From NCBI GenBank assembly GCA_905193585.1, contig CAJJPG010000039.1, forward strand, positions 1-13,776: a stretch of 13,776 nt of DNA. The letters are read 5' to 3'. Source of the DNA: an uncultured Oscillospiraceae bacterium (lineage in GTDB: Bacteria; Bacillota; Clostridia; Oscillospirales; Acutalibacteraceae). The translations under genes were made by a program, and so were the position numbers. Below are positions 1 through 6,122 of the stretch, one piece after another (the stretch's first letter is position 1; each line of letters starts with the position of its first letter). A model generated the notes under the pieces. It was not told the DNA's origin. It made no database searches and was given only the letters and a program-made list of their open reading frames with translations.

Positions 1-305
1 AGCTGGTTCCGGATTACGTACTGAAATTCATTCCCAATTCTACCGCCGCCGTTACAACAAACGCCGAAAACGCGGTGCGTACATATCCGCGAACCTCTCT
101 CACAACAATCGGCGCGGCATTACTCGGCGGAATAATCAGCTTTGCGATTGTTTTCATAATTTCATTCACAAATACAACCATTAAAAACGAAAACGATATT
201 AAAGACAATTATAAATTAATGATTATAGGAAACGTACCCGATTTTTCCGCTGCCGCTTCCAAAGGCTACGGTAAATACGGATACTCAAGAAAGGGCGGTA
301 AATAA
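1..305 (+). CDS. Capsular polysaccharide chain-length/tyrosine kinase adaptor (Wzz/CpsC/YveK type), C-terminal fragment
   Basis: The frame is open from base 3 to the TAA at 303-305, so this is the C-terminal ~100 residues of a protein that starts outside the window. Visible are a short extracellular-looking stretch, one hydrophobic segment (about residues 38-58 of the fragment, from SLTTIGAALLGG to FIISF), then a cytoplasmic tail of about 40 residues ending in a Lys/Gly/Tyr-rich region. The pattern of a last membrane helix followed by a tail containing a 'IIGNVPDF' motif is that of Wzz-domain adaptors, which activate the BY-kinase and help set polysaccharide chain length. The kinase gene begins 2 nt after its stop, which supports the pairing. 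A GTG at 75 is in frame but would cut the protein, so it is not taken as the start. Family is confident; gene name is not assigned. Confidence 0.85.
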   Translation, partial: LVPDYVLKFIPNSTAAVTTNAENAVRTYPRTSLTTIGAALLGGIISFAIVFIISFTNTTIKNENDIKDNYKLMIIGNVPDFSAAASKGYGKYGYSRKGGK

Positions 306-306
306 A

Positions 307-1020
307 ATGCCTAATAAATCTGTTGCTAGCGCCGTCGGTTCCGAAAATATCGCCGCACCTAAGAAAATACCCTTTGCGGTTGCTGAAGCATACAAAAGCA
401 TACGCACAAACCTTATATCTCTTCTTGCTAAGGATAACAAAAAAATAATTGTAATTTCAAGCCCGAATGCTTCCGAGGGTAAATCCACCACCTCTATAAA
501 CACGGCGATCTCGCTTTCGCAGCTTAACAAAAAGGTGTTGCTGATTGACGCAGACGCCCACCGCCCGAGTATTCACAGCAAGCTGAAATTTGACAATTCT
601 TTCGGGCTTATGGAGCTGATTCAGGGCGTTGTCCAACCGGAGGAGGTTATAAAGCAGTATAATTCGTCGCTTGATATTATAACCGCCGGCGCCATATTGC
701 CGAATGCAACCGAAATGTTCTCGACTCCGGCATTTGATGAGCTTTTGAATAATTTCCGCGAAAAATATGATTATATTATTCTTGACGCGCCGCCCGTCAA
801 TCTTCTTTCCGACGCATTGGTTATGGGTCAGAAAGCCGACGGTATGGTATTTATAATACGCGCGGGAGTAACCACGCATGAAAATCTGCGCCGTGCGTTA
901 TCATCTGCCGAGGTTCTTGATATTAATGTTCTCGGTGTAATTCTCAACGGTTCGGATTATGGCACAAAGCGTTATTACAAGAAATATTACAGCTCCTATA
1001 ACGGAAAATACAGCTATTGA
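307..1020 (+). CDS. cpsD: CpsD/EpsB-type bacterial tyrosine kinase (BY-kinase)
   Basis: A 237-residue cytoplasmic autophosphorylating tyrosine kinase that works with the membrane adaptor encoded just upstream to control capsule/exopolysaccharide assembly. Seen in the sequence: Walker A ASEGKSTT (residues 55-62; the usual Pro-Gly before Glu is Ala-Ser here), Walker A' VLLIDADAHRP (77-87), Walker B YDYIILDAPP (154-163), and a C-terminal cluster of eight tyrosines (218-237, SDYGTKRYYKKYYSSY onward), the autophosphorylation tail. Length fits the stand-alone kinases of Firmicutes (about 225-245). The ATG at 307 lies 2 nt after the adaptor stop, with a modest purine-rich site (AAAGGGCGG) upstream. 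A terminator hairpin follows at 1028. The phosphatase that would reverse its phosphorylation is the next gene. Confidence 0.93.
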   Translation: MPNKSVASAVGSENIAAPKKIPFAVAEAYKSIRTNLISLLAKDNKKIIVISSPNASEGKSTTSINTAISLSQLNKKVLLIDADAHRPSIHSKLKFDNSFGLMELIQGVVQPEEVIKQYNSSLDIITAGAILPNATEMFSTPAFDELLNNFREKYDYIILDAPPVNLLSDALVMGQKADGMVFIIRAGVTTHENLRRALSSAEVLDINVLGVILNGSDYGTKRYYKKYYSSYNGKYSY

Positions 1021-1027
1021 TTACTAT

Positions 1028-1052
1028 GCCCCCATTAAAACGGGGGCTTTTT
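1028..1052 (+). terminator. Rho-independent terminator between kinase and phosphatase genes
   Basis: Perfect 6-bp GC stem GCCCCC (1028-1033) / GGGGGC (1042-1047), 8-nt loop, followed by TTTTT. It sits 8 nt after the kinase stop and about 24 nt before the phosphatase start. It either ends the capsule operon or acts as a partial internal terminator that lowers expression of the phosphatase and the genes after it. No clear promoter is visible between it and the next gene. Confidence 0.8.
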
Positions 1053-1075
1053 GGATTTTAAAGGACGTGGTATAA

Positions 1076-1783
1076 ATTCTTTTAGATATACATTCCCATA
1101 TTCTGCCCGGCGTTGACGACGGCGCAAAGGATACCGACGAATCGCTGAAGCTGCTTTATATGATGCAAAACCAGGGCATTACCGACGTAATCGCTACTCC
1201 GCACTTTTACGCCGATTCCGATGAACTTGAGGATTACCGTAAAAGAGTAACAGAGGCGTACCGTACCCTTTGCGGACTCATTGAAAATACCGATCTTCCC
1301 CGCATTTATTTAGGCAGTGAAGTTCTTTATTACAGATATATCGGCAAAAGCGACTCGGTGTATAATTTTTGCCTTAACGGCTCAAATTATCTTTTGCTTG
1401 AGCTTTCGGATAACAGCATCGGCGGCGAGCTTTTTGAAGATATTAACGACTTGCGCGGCAATCTCGGTATTGTACCGATAATCGCGCATCTTGAGCGGTA
1501 TTATAAATTCCCGAATTATAAAAATCTACTTAAATATATAGCCGAGAACGGCATACTGGCTCAGGTTAACGCGTCTTCCCTATTCGTCCCCGGATACTCG
1601 AAGATTGCGGAAAAGCTCATAAAAAATCAATTGGTGAGCTTTATCGGAACCGACGCGCACTCGCACGATCAGCGCCCGCCTATGATGAAACAGGCGCTTA
1701 AACTTATTTCGGAAAAAATCGGCTCCGAATACGCAAGCGGCTTTATACGCAATTCCCAAACATTACTGGAACAGATAGGTTGA
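1076..1783 (+). CDS. cpsB: CpsB/YwqE-type PHP-domain protein-tyrosine phosphatase, apparent AUU start
   Basis: A manganese-type PHP phosphatase that dephosphorylates the BY-kinase. From 1076 the frame reads ILLDIHSHILPGVDDGAKD, the conserved first metal motif (HxH and the DDGA box) of this family, so the true N-terminus must be upstream of the first in-frame ATG (1160). A stop codon lies at 1073-1075 and no ATG, GTG or TTG occurs in frame between it and 1160, which leaves ATT at 1076 as the best start; AAAGGA at 1060-1065 is a fitting ribosome binding site 10 nt before it. Further motifs: DVIATPHF, PIIAHLERYY, LAQVNASS and GTDAHSHDQRPP. Length from 1076 is 235 residues, near the usual 240-255. 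It sits 6 nt before the next gene. It could instead be a gene that lost its ATG by mutation or by a sequencing error. Confidence 0.9.
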   Translation: MLLDIHSHILPGVDDGAKDTDESLKLLYMMQNQGITDVIATPHFYADSDELEDYRKRVTEAYRTLCGLIENTDLPRIYLGSEVLYYRYIGKSDSVYNFCLNGSNYLLLELSDNSIGGELFEDINDLRGNLGIVPIIAHLERYYKFPNYKNLLKYIAENGILAQVNASSLFVPGYSKIAEKLIKNQLVSFIGTDAHSHDQRPPMMKQALKLISEKIGSEYASGFIRNSQTLLEQIG

Positions 1784-1789
1784 TTTAAA

Positions 1790-2611
1790 ATGCAAAGCAA
1801 AACCCTTGATATTATAAACAGTAACGGTCTGACCTATATACAATTCCCGAAACTTACCGCCTGCGGAGCGGTTAAACACATTTTTTCAACCCGTATAGGC
1901 GGCGTGAGCGGCGGAGTTTACGCCGGCATGAACATGAGCTTTAACGGGGGCGACAGCAGGGATAATGTTTTAAAAAACTACGAAATACTCTGCGGTGCCG
2001 TAAATATTGATATTAAAGATTTGGTACTCAGCCGCCAGACGCACACAAACAACGTCCGCGAAGTGACCGAAGCCGACCGCGGCACGGGAATTTTCAAGGA
2101 CTCATTCTGCGACGTTGACGGTCTTATAACCGACAGGGCGGGCGTTGCGCTTGTCACTCAATATGCCGACTGCACTCCCCTTTTGTTCTGCGACCCCGTA
2201 AAGCGCGTTATTGCCACCTCGCACGCGGGCTGGCGCGGTACGGTTAAGGAAATAGGCGCGGTAACGGTTAAAAAAATGGTCAATGATTACGGCTGCAAAG
2301 CCGAAAATATAATCGCGGGTATAGGACCCTGCATAGGTCAGTGCTGCTATGAGGTTGACGACCCGGTTATAGACGGTTTTCGCGGGCTTTCATATATAAA
2401 TATTCCGGATATAGCGATAAAAAAGGATAACGGCAGATATATGCTTGACCTTGTTAAGACGAATAAACTTATTCTGCAGCACGCGGGAATAAAACCCGAT
2501 AATATTGACGCGTCGGATATTTGCACCTGCTGCAACAGCAGCGAATTACATTCGCACCGCGCGTCTGCGGGCCGCCGCGGAAACCTCGCGGCAATAATTG
2601 AATTGAAATAA
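1790..2611 (+). CDS. pgeF: PgeF/YfiH family protein (laccase-domain; peptidoglycan editing factor / purine nucleoside phosphorylase)
   Basis: A 273-residue cytoplasmic protein of the YfiH/LACC1 family, long labelled multicopper polyphenol oxidase. Members act as zinc-dependent purine nucleoside phosphorylase/adenosine deaminase, and in E. coli PgeF removes wrong amino acids (such as L-Ser) from peptidoglycan precursors. Visible signatures: STRIGGVSGGVYAGMNMSFN (33-52), RQTHTNNV (82-89), ADCTPLLFCD (126-135), SHAGWRGT (144-151), GPCIGQCCYEV (179-189) and a C-terminal DICTCC plus HSHRASAGRRGN box. His85, Cys128 and His145 match the zinc triad. The ATG lies 6 nt after the phosphatase stop; AGGT just before that stop is a weak ribosome site, so translational coupling is likely. 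The residue pattern is complete, so an active enzyme is expected; which reaction matters here cannot be told. Confidence 0.92.
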   Translation: MQSKTLDIINSNGLTYIQFPKLTACGAVKHIFSTRIGGVSGGVYAGMNMSFNGGDSRDNVLKNYEILCGAVNIDIKDLVLSRQTHTNNVREVTEADRGTGIFKDSFCDVDGLITDRAGVALVTQYADCTPLLFCDPVKRVIATSHAGWRGTVKEIGAVTVKKMVNDYGCKAENIIAGIGPCIGQCCYEVDDPVIDGFRGLSYINIPDIAIKKDNGRYMLDLVKTNKLILQHAGIKPDNIDASDICTCCNSSELHSHRASAGRRGNLAAIIELK

Positions 2612-2620
2612 GTGCGCAAC

Positions 2621-2718
2621 AACCCCTCCGTGTCTGCTCCCTTTGCGCAAACCATAGGGGCGAGCAAATAGAGGGGAGCTGTCACGTTAGTGACTGAGGG
2701 GTATTTATCTAACGTCTA
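2621..2718 (-). repeat. Intergenic palindromic repeat element, copy 1 (minus orientation)
   Basis: On the minus strand, 2718 to 2692 reads as TAGA-CG-TTAGA-T followed by AAATACCCCTCAGTC, matching the second copy (6123-6149, plus strand) with three mismatches in 27 bases. Next comes a perfect hairpin GTCAC-GTTA-GTGAC (2681-2694), then CTCCCCTC and a longer region that returns as CAAAGGGAGC and ends with GGAGGGGTT near 2621. The outer ends are therefore roughly inverted (ACCCCTCA / GGAGGGGT). No reading frame is inside. It resembles the small non-coding repeats common between genes of gut Clostridia. Its 2718 edge abuts the truncated DUF421 gene. Confidence 0.75.
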
Positions 2719-3285
2719 GCCGCCGAAATGGCTACCGAGCTTGAAAACACCGAGCAGCCGCTTGTTGCAATGGTGGTTTACGGCGTTATTTCGTTTATTG
2801 TGTCGATCTGCTGCTCAAAATCGCTTAGGGTAAGGCGGCTTATTTTCGGACATTCGGTGGTTTTAATGCAAAACGGCAAGCTGTACCGTGAAAATTTCAA
2901 AAAGTGCCGGCTTGATTTAAACGAGTTTTTAATGCAGTGCCGCTTGGACGGGTATTACGATTTATCCGCCATAGATACCGCGGTTATGGAAGCAAGCGGA
3001 AAAATAAGTTTTTTACCGCGCGCCGCAAAGCGCCCGCTTTCACCGGAAGACATGAATATAGTGCCCGCAGGCGAGGGTGTGTTTTATAATGTTATAATGG
3101 ACGGCAAAATTATGGATAAAAACCTGCAAAGCGCGGGAAAAGACAAAAACTGGCTCAACAACGAACTAAAGGTACAAGGATACAAAAAGGTCGAGGATAT
3201 TTTTATAGCGGTGCTTGACGGCAGCGGCACGCTTAACGTTTTCACCGTGGGCGAAGGCAAGCAGAAAAACGATATTTACGAGTAA
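2719..3285 (+). pseudogene. DUF421 (YetF/YrbG-like) membrane protein, N-terminally truncated
   Basis: The frame encodes the latter part of a DUF421 protein, a poorly understood family of membrane proteins with an N-terminal group of helices and a soluble C-terminal domain. Seen: AAEMATELENTEQPLV directly after the repeat edge, which in whole members lies after the first helices; one remaining hydrophobic segment (PLVAMVVYGVISFIVSI); then the conserved soluble part with VVLMQNGKLYRENFKKCRLD, QCRLDGYYDLSAIDTAVMEASGKISFLP and the C-terminal VEDIFIAVLDG region. Full members are roughly 220-240 residues; from the ATG at 2728 only 185 remain. The missing first ~50 residues are not found upstream, which is repeat and then pgeF. 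There is no ribosome site before 2728. The rest of the frame is intact, so loss looks recent, or a short form is still made. Family call is firm; pseudogene status is inferred. Confidence 0.75.
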
Positions 3286-3289
3286 TTCC

Positions 3290-3336
3290 ACTGTCAGCAG
3301 AGTTTGTTTTAAAACACCCTACCGACAGTTATTTTT
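3290..3336 (+). terminator. Weak possible terminator after the DUF421 remnant
   Basis: ACTGTC (3290-3295) can pair with GACAGT (3324-3329), enclosing an inner palindrome GTTTTAAAAC (3306-3315), and is followed by a T-rich run. The stem is short and the loop long, so this is tentative. Confidence 0.3.
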
Positions 3337-3363
3337 AATTAGAATGATTTTTAAAACGGTTCA

Positions 3364-3404
3364 TTGTTTCATCGCCTTAAATAATATAATATAATATCGG
3401 GTGA
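3364..3404 (+). promoter_or_regulatory. Possible promoter and ribosome site for the PAP2-like gene
   Basis: Overlapping TATAAT boxes at 3385-3390 and 3390-3395 sit in a very AT-rich stretch. The best upstream partner is TTGTTT at 3364-3369 with a short 15-bp spacer, so the -35 is weak. CGGGTGAT (3398-3405) is a plausible ribosome site 5-6 nt before the ATG at 3411. Confidence 0.4.
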
Positions 3405-3410
3405 TATATA

Positions 3411-3980
3411 ATGATGAAACTTTGCAAAATAATAAGAATTATAACCGTGGCGCCCATTGCGGCGGCAGTTGCGGTAACGCTGCTTTTTATACACGGCGGT
3501 TTTTTTACCTATAATATCCACTTTGCCGCGGCACTTATTGCTCTTACGGTCCTCCCGCTTTCGGCATACCCTGTAAGCCTTGTAAAAAAGGCGGATGAAA
3601 GGCGGAATTTTCAGCGCTCGCTTGCAATTGTTTTTTCGGTTGCGGGGTATATCGGCGGCACGCTTTTTTCTTTTTTAACAAACGCGCCCGACGGCGAAAA
3701 GGTGCTCTACCTTACATACCTGCTTTCTGGCGTTGCCATTGCTTTCAGCTCTTTTGTTTTAAAAAAGAAAAGCAGCGGCCACGCCTGCGGTATTGCAGGT
3801 CCCGTAGCGCTGCTGGCTTACTATATTCATCCCTTGTATCTTTTAGGGCTTATGCTGCTTCTGCCTGTAGGTTATGCCTCGCTTAAAATGAAAAGGCACA
3901 CGCTACCGCAGCTTGTCTCGGGCGCGGTTATTCCGATTGTTTGCCTTTTAGCTTCAACCGCAATACGCTATATCCCTTAA
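3411..3980 (+). CDS. Six-helix membrane protein, distantly PAP2 (phosphatidic acid phosphatase)-like
   Basis: A 189-residue integral membrane protein of unknown exact function. Hydrophobic segments are near residues 8-27, 33-53, 69-88, 97-116, 124-150 and 165-185. Between the fourth and fifth lies KKKSSGHACGIAG (118-130), and before the last lies KRHTLPQLVSG (161-171). These resemble the second (SGH) and third (H...) active-site boxes of PAP2 lipid phosphatases, and this spacing is seen in small PAP2-like proteins of Clostridia and Bacteroidetes. The first PAP2 box (KxxxxxxRP) is not seen, and the Arg/Asp of the third box are absent, so activity is doubtful. Start chosen at 3411 because of the CGGGTGAT site; a second ATG at 3414 is equally possible. 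Its 3' end overlaps the convergent next gene by 27 nt. Confidence 0.65.
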   Translation: MMKLCKIIRIITVAPIAAAVAVTLLFIHGGFFTYNIHFAAALIALTVLPLSAYPVSLVKKADERRNFQRSLAIVFSVAGYIGGTLFSFLTNAPDGEKVLYLTYLLSGVAIAFSSFVLKKKSSGHACGIAGPVALLAYYIHPLYLLGLMLLLPVGYASLKMKRHTLPQLVSGAVIPIVCLLASTAIRYIP

Positions 3981-4520
3981 TTTCCCGTCGGGTATATAAT
4001 AATTATTGTTCAGGTTTATAATATACCTGCCTTTTTTCTGCGCGTAGCTTATTGTTGAGGCGGTACCCCCGGGCTGACCGTCAAACCAGGTTACAACATA
4101 ATCGCTGTTATCCACAAGAAAGGCGTTTCGCTTGTGGTAGCAGCCTTTGTAATATTTGTCCGACATAACAATAACTTCATCTGCACGCTTTATTATTTCT
4201 TCATACCGGCTGTGCCACGGCTCGGGGAAATTATCCCCCTGCCCCATAAACGGAACAGCGCAGATAAGTTTAACGTTTGGGTTTCTTTCTTTAAGCAGCA
4301 GCACCGCCTCAGCCGCAAGAATATCAAAACCCATTGCCATGCCGCTGTAAAAGGTTCGGCAGCCCCCGGCGCTTAAAGCAAAAACCGTTTCAATCAGCGC
4401 GTTTTCAAGCGCTGTTTTTTCATTTTCACCGGGAAAATGGAATTTTGAGGGTCTGTACCCTGTGAAACAGCACGAGCCCTCAAACGTATTTTCCTGTGTA
4501 TTATAAAAATAACTTAACAT
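3954..4520 (-). CDS. SLOG-superfamily DUF1273 (YpsA-like) protein
   Basis: A 188-residue cytoplasmic protein of the DUF1273/YpsA family, which belongs to the SLOG (LOG/Smf-like) Rossmann-type nucleotide-binding fold; some members are thought to bind nucleotide-derived ligands, and YpsA affects cell division in B. subtilis. Seen: CCFTGYRPSKF (17-27), FYSGMAMGFDILAAE (57-71), LICAVPFMGQ (85-94), IIKRADEVIVMSDKYY (109-124), RNAFLVDNSDYVVTWFDG (131-148) and GGTASTISYA (151-160), the full set of family motifs. The ATG at 4520 is preceded by only a weak site (GGGTG). It is divergent from the Lrp-type gene and convergent with the PAP2-like gene, overlapping its last 27 nt. No operon partner points to a process, so the role stays open. 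Confidence 0.87.
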   Translation of the reverse strand: MLSYFYNTQENTFEGSCCFTGYRPSKFHFPGENEKTALENALIETVFALSAGGCRTFYSGMAMGFDILAAEAVLLLKERNPNVKLICAVPFMGQGDNFPEPWHSRYEEIIKRADEVIVMSDKYYKGCYHKRNAFLVDNSDYVVTWFDGQPGGTASTISYAQKKGRYIINLNNNYYIPDGKLRDIAYCG

Positions 4521-4533
4521 AGCACACCCGGCC

Positions 4534-4562
4534 TTGACTTAATTATTTCAATAGTTTATAAT
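4534..4562 (+). promoter_or_regulatory. Sigma-A promoter for the Lrp/AsnC gene
   Basis: TTGACT (4534-4539), a 17-bp spacer and TATAAT (4557-4562) make a near-consensus promoter. The expected start is near 4569, only a few bases before the GGGGTG ribosome site, so the leader is very short. The box lies in the 63-bp gap to the divergent SLOG gene, where an Lrp-type protein could also bind to control itself. Confidence 0.8.
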
Positions 4563-4583
4563 TATTTTATTGGGGTGAAAACA

Positions 4584-5039
4584 ATGGACGCTATTGATTT
4601 AAAGCTAATTACACTTTTGCAAAAAAACGCGCGGACGCCGCTTAAAATATTGGCAAATCGGGTTTTTCTTTCATCACCCGCCACCGCCGCCAGAATTGAA
4701 AAACTTGAAAAGGAAGGAATACTCGGCTCTTATTCGGCAAATATCGACCTTAAAAAGGCGGGCTTTCCCATAATTGCCTTTATTCACCTTGACCTTGACC
4801 CAAAGCTGAAACCTACCTTTTATCCGTTTATACAGTCGCACCCGCATGTGCTTGAATGTAACTGCATAACCGGGCGCTACTCGCAGCTTATTAAGGTTGC
4901 CTTTGAAACAACCGAGGCGCTTGACGCATTTATCGGCGAGCTTAACAGTTTCGGGCATACCGAAACGCAAATTGCTTTTTCTACGCCGCAGCCGCCGCGC
5001 GGAATCGGCTTAGAAACAATAAAATCGGAAAAAAAGTGA
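4584..5039 (+). CDS. Lrp/AsnC family transcriptional regulator
   Basis: A 151-residue DNA-binding regulator of the feast/famine family, expected to form dimers or octamers and to respond to an amino acid. The N-terminal winged helix-turn-helix covers about residues 3-50 (IDLKLITLLQKNARTPLKIL, then SSPATAARIEKLEKEGIL). The RAM ligand-binding domain follows at about 62-138 (IIAFIHLDLDP, HVLECNCITGRYSQLIKVAF, TETQIAFSTPQPPRGI). Length is typical (about 150). Start: an in-frame GTG at 4575 is part of the GGGGTG ribosome site (4572-4577), so the ATG at 4584, 6 nt after it, is preferred. It has its own promoter and no co-transcribed partner. The effector is not readable from sequence; a self-regulatory role is likely by family precedent. 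Confidence 0.92.
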   Translation: MDAIDLKLITLLQKNARTPLKILANRVFLSSPATAARIEKLEKEGILGSYSANIDLKKAGFPIIAFIHLDLDPKLKPTFYPFIQSHPHVLECNCITGRYSQLIKVAFETTEALDAFIGELNSFGHTETQIAFSTPQPPRGIGLETIKSEKK

Positions 5040-5055
5040 AATAATTACTTTTTTT
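5029..5055 (+). terminator. AT-rich hairpin with T-run overlapping the Lrp/AsnC stop
   Basis: A perfect 9-bp inverted repeat AAAAAAAGT (5029-5037) / ACTTTTTTT (5047-5055) with a 9-nt loop. Almost all pairs are A-T, so it is thermodynamically weak, but the downstream arm ends in a T-run as in a terminator. The stop codon TGA lies across the stem and loop. Confidence 0.35.
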
Positions 5056-5063
5056 ACCATTGT

Positions 5064-5117
5064 TTTACAGCTATATTATAACAGAGCATTATAATTTTGT
5101 CAACACTTTTAAGGAGG
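5064..5117 (+). promoter_or_regulatory. Probable promoter and strong ribosome site of the zinc-ribbon membrane protein
   Basis: TTTACA (5064-5069) is followed by CATTAT at 17 bp (5087-5092) or by TATAAT at 20 bp (5090-5095); either gives a moderate promoter. AAGGAGGA at 5111-5118 is a near-perfect ribosome site 9 nt before the ATG at 5127. Confidence 0.45.
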
Positions 5118-5126
5118 ATTTTTTAA

Positions 5127-6122
5127 ATGAACAGCAATTATTTTAAGGCGGTAATGCCTTTTGCAGCTGCCGAGGGGCTTAAAACCGACGGTTCAAGCGG
5201 GGTAATATACGGAAATTACCGCGGCTATAATATTACGGTTACCCCTATTCAGGGCGGAAAAACATTTCAGCTGAGCTTCTCGGTAAAACGCGGGGCGGAC
5301 ATGCCCTCTTCTGCCGAAATGCAGCAGCTTACAAAGCTGAACAAATCGCTTTTCACCCTTGCCGTAACCAATAAATACAGAGTGGATTTTAACATTAAAC
5401 CGGCGGGCAGTATTGCAAACACCGTTAATAAAAAGCTCATACCCGCATTATCCGCTGCGGCGGCGTATATGAGCGCAGGCGGCTGGCAGACCTGCTGCCA
5501 ATGGTGCGGCGAAACGGATACTTCGGGCAGTTACTACATATACAATTCGCCCGCGGTTCTTTGCGATTCATGCTTTGAGTCAGCAGAAAATCAGCACACG
5601 CTTAACCGCCGCGAAAACGAGCAGAAGAGTGAAAACGTTATAAGCGGCATTGTCGGCGCGCTTTTAGGCTCGCTGCTCGGTGCGCTTGCCATAATAGTTA
5701 TAAGCCGACTCGGCTATGTTGCGGCAATTTCGGGCGTTATAATGGGTGTTTGCACGCTTAAAGGCTATGAAATGCTGGGCGGAAAGTTTTCCAAAAAAGG
5801 CGTGCTCATTTCCTGCATTATTATGGTTATAATGGTATTTTTAAGCTACCAGATCGATTCGGCTATTTCCCTTATGTCGGTAGATGAATACAGCAATATA
5901 GGATTTTTCGGGTTGTTCCGCCTTCTGAATTACGCAATGGTTACCGGCGGCATAAATTGGGGCAGCTACCTCCCGAGCCTTATATTACTTTACGCGTTTA
6001 CTGCTCTCGGCGCGGTGCCTACCGTTTCGGGCGCGCTTAAAAAGCAGGAAAGCCTCGGTAAAATTTATAGGATGGACAGCCCCGAAGCCGCAGCCTCCGC
6101 CGCTGACATAGATATTAGATAG
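5127..6122 (+). CDS. Uncharacterised zinc-ribbon membrane protein
   Basis: A 331-residue protein not matched to a named family. It has three parts. Residues 1-115 form a soluble alpha/beta domain without a signal peptide. Residues 124-149 hold a zinc ribbon, CQWC and CDSC, separated by 18 residues (GETDTSG to SPAVL). After a charged linker (RRENEQKSE), four to five hydrophobic segments follow near 172-192, 194-211, 225-243, 258-275 and 282-300, with glycine-rich pieces (GIVGALLGSLLGAL). The short Ala-rich tail ends in DIDIR. The AAGGAGGA site supports the ATG at 5127. The last codons and the TAG stop lie in a duplicated TAGATATTAGA sequence that belongs to the flank of the downstream repeat, so the native C-terminus may have been changed. 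A role as a membrane-linked sensor or assembly factor would be guesswork. Confidence 0.7.
   Translation: MNSNYFKAVMPFAAAEGLKTDGSSGVIYGNYRGYNITVTPIQGGKTFQLSFSVKRGADMPSSAEMQQLTKLNKSLFTLAVTNKYRVDFNIKPAGSIANTVNKKLIPALSAAAAYMSAGGWQTCCQWCGETDTSGSYYIYNSPAVLCDSCFESAENQHTLNRRENEQKSENVISGIVGALLGSLLGALAIIVISRLGYVAAISGVIMGVCTLKGYEMLGGKFSKKGVLISCIIMVIMVFLSYQIDSAISLMSVDEYSNIGFFGLFRLLNYAMVTGGINWGSYLPSLILLYAFTALGAVPTVSGALKKQESLGKIYRMDSPEAAASAADIDIR

Noticed and set aside
457..879. Antisense frame of 140 codons within the kinase gene
   Set aside because: Composition is that of a reverse-frame shadow, and the kinase motifs on the plus strand are complete.
1160..1783. ATG at 1160 as the start of the PHP phosphatase
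   Set aside because: It would remove the conserved first metal-binding motif that is encoded in frame at 1082-1126.
2621..2718. Insertion sequence or CRISPR at the repeat copies
   Set aside because: No transposase frame, only two copies in the window 3.5 kb apart in opposite orientation, and no regular spacers.
4575..4583. GTG at 4575 as the start of the Lrp/AsnC gene
   Set aside because: That GTG is part of the GGGGTG ribosome site for the ATG at 4584, which is the usual MD-start of the family.
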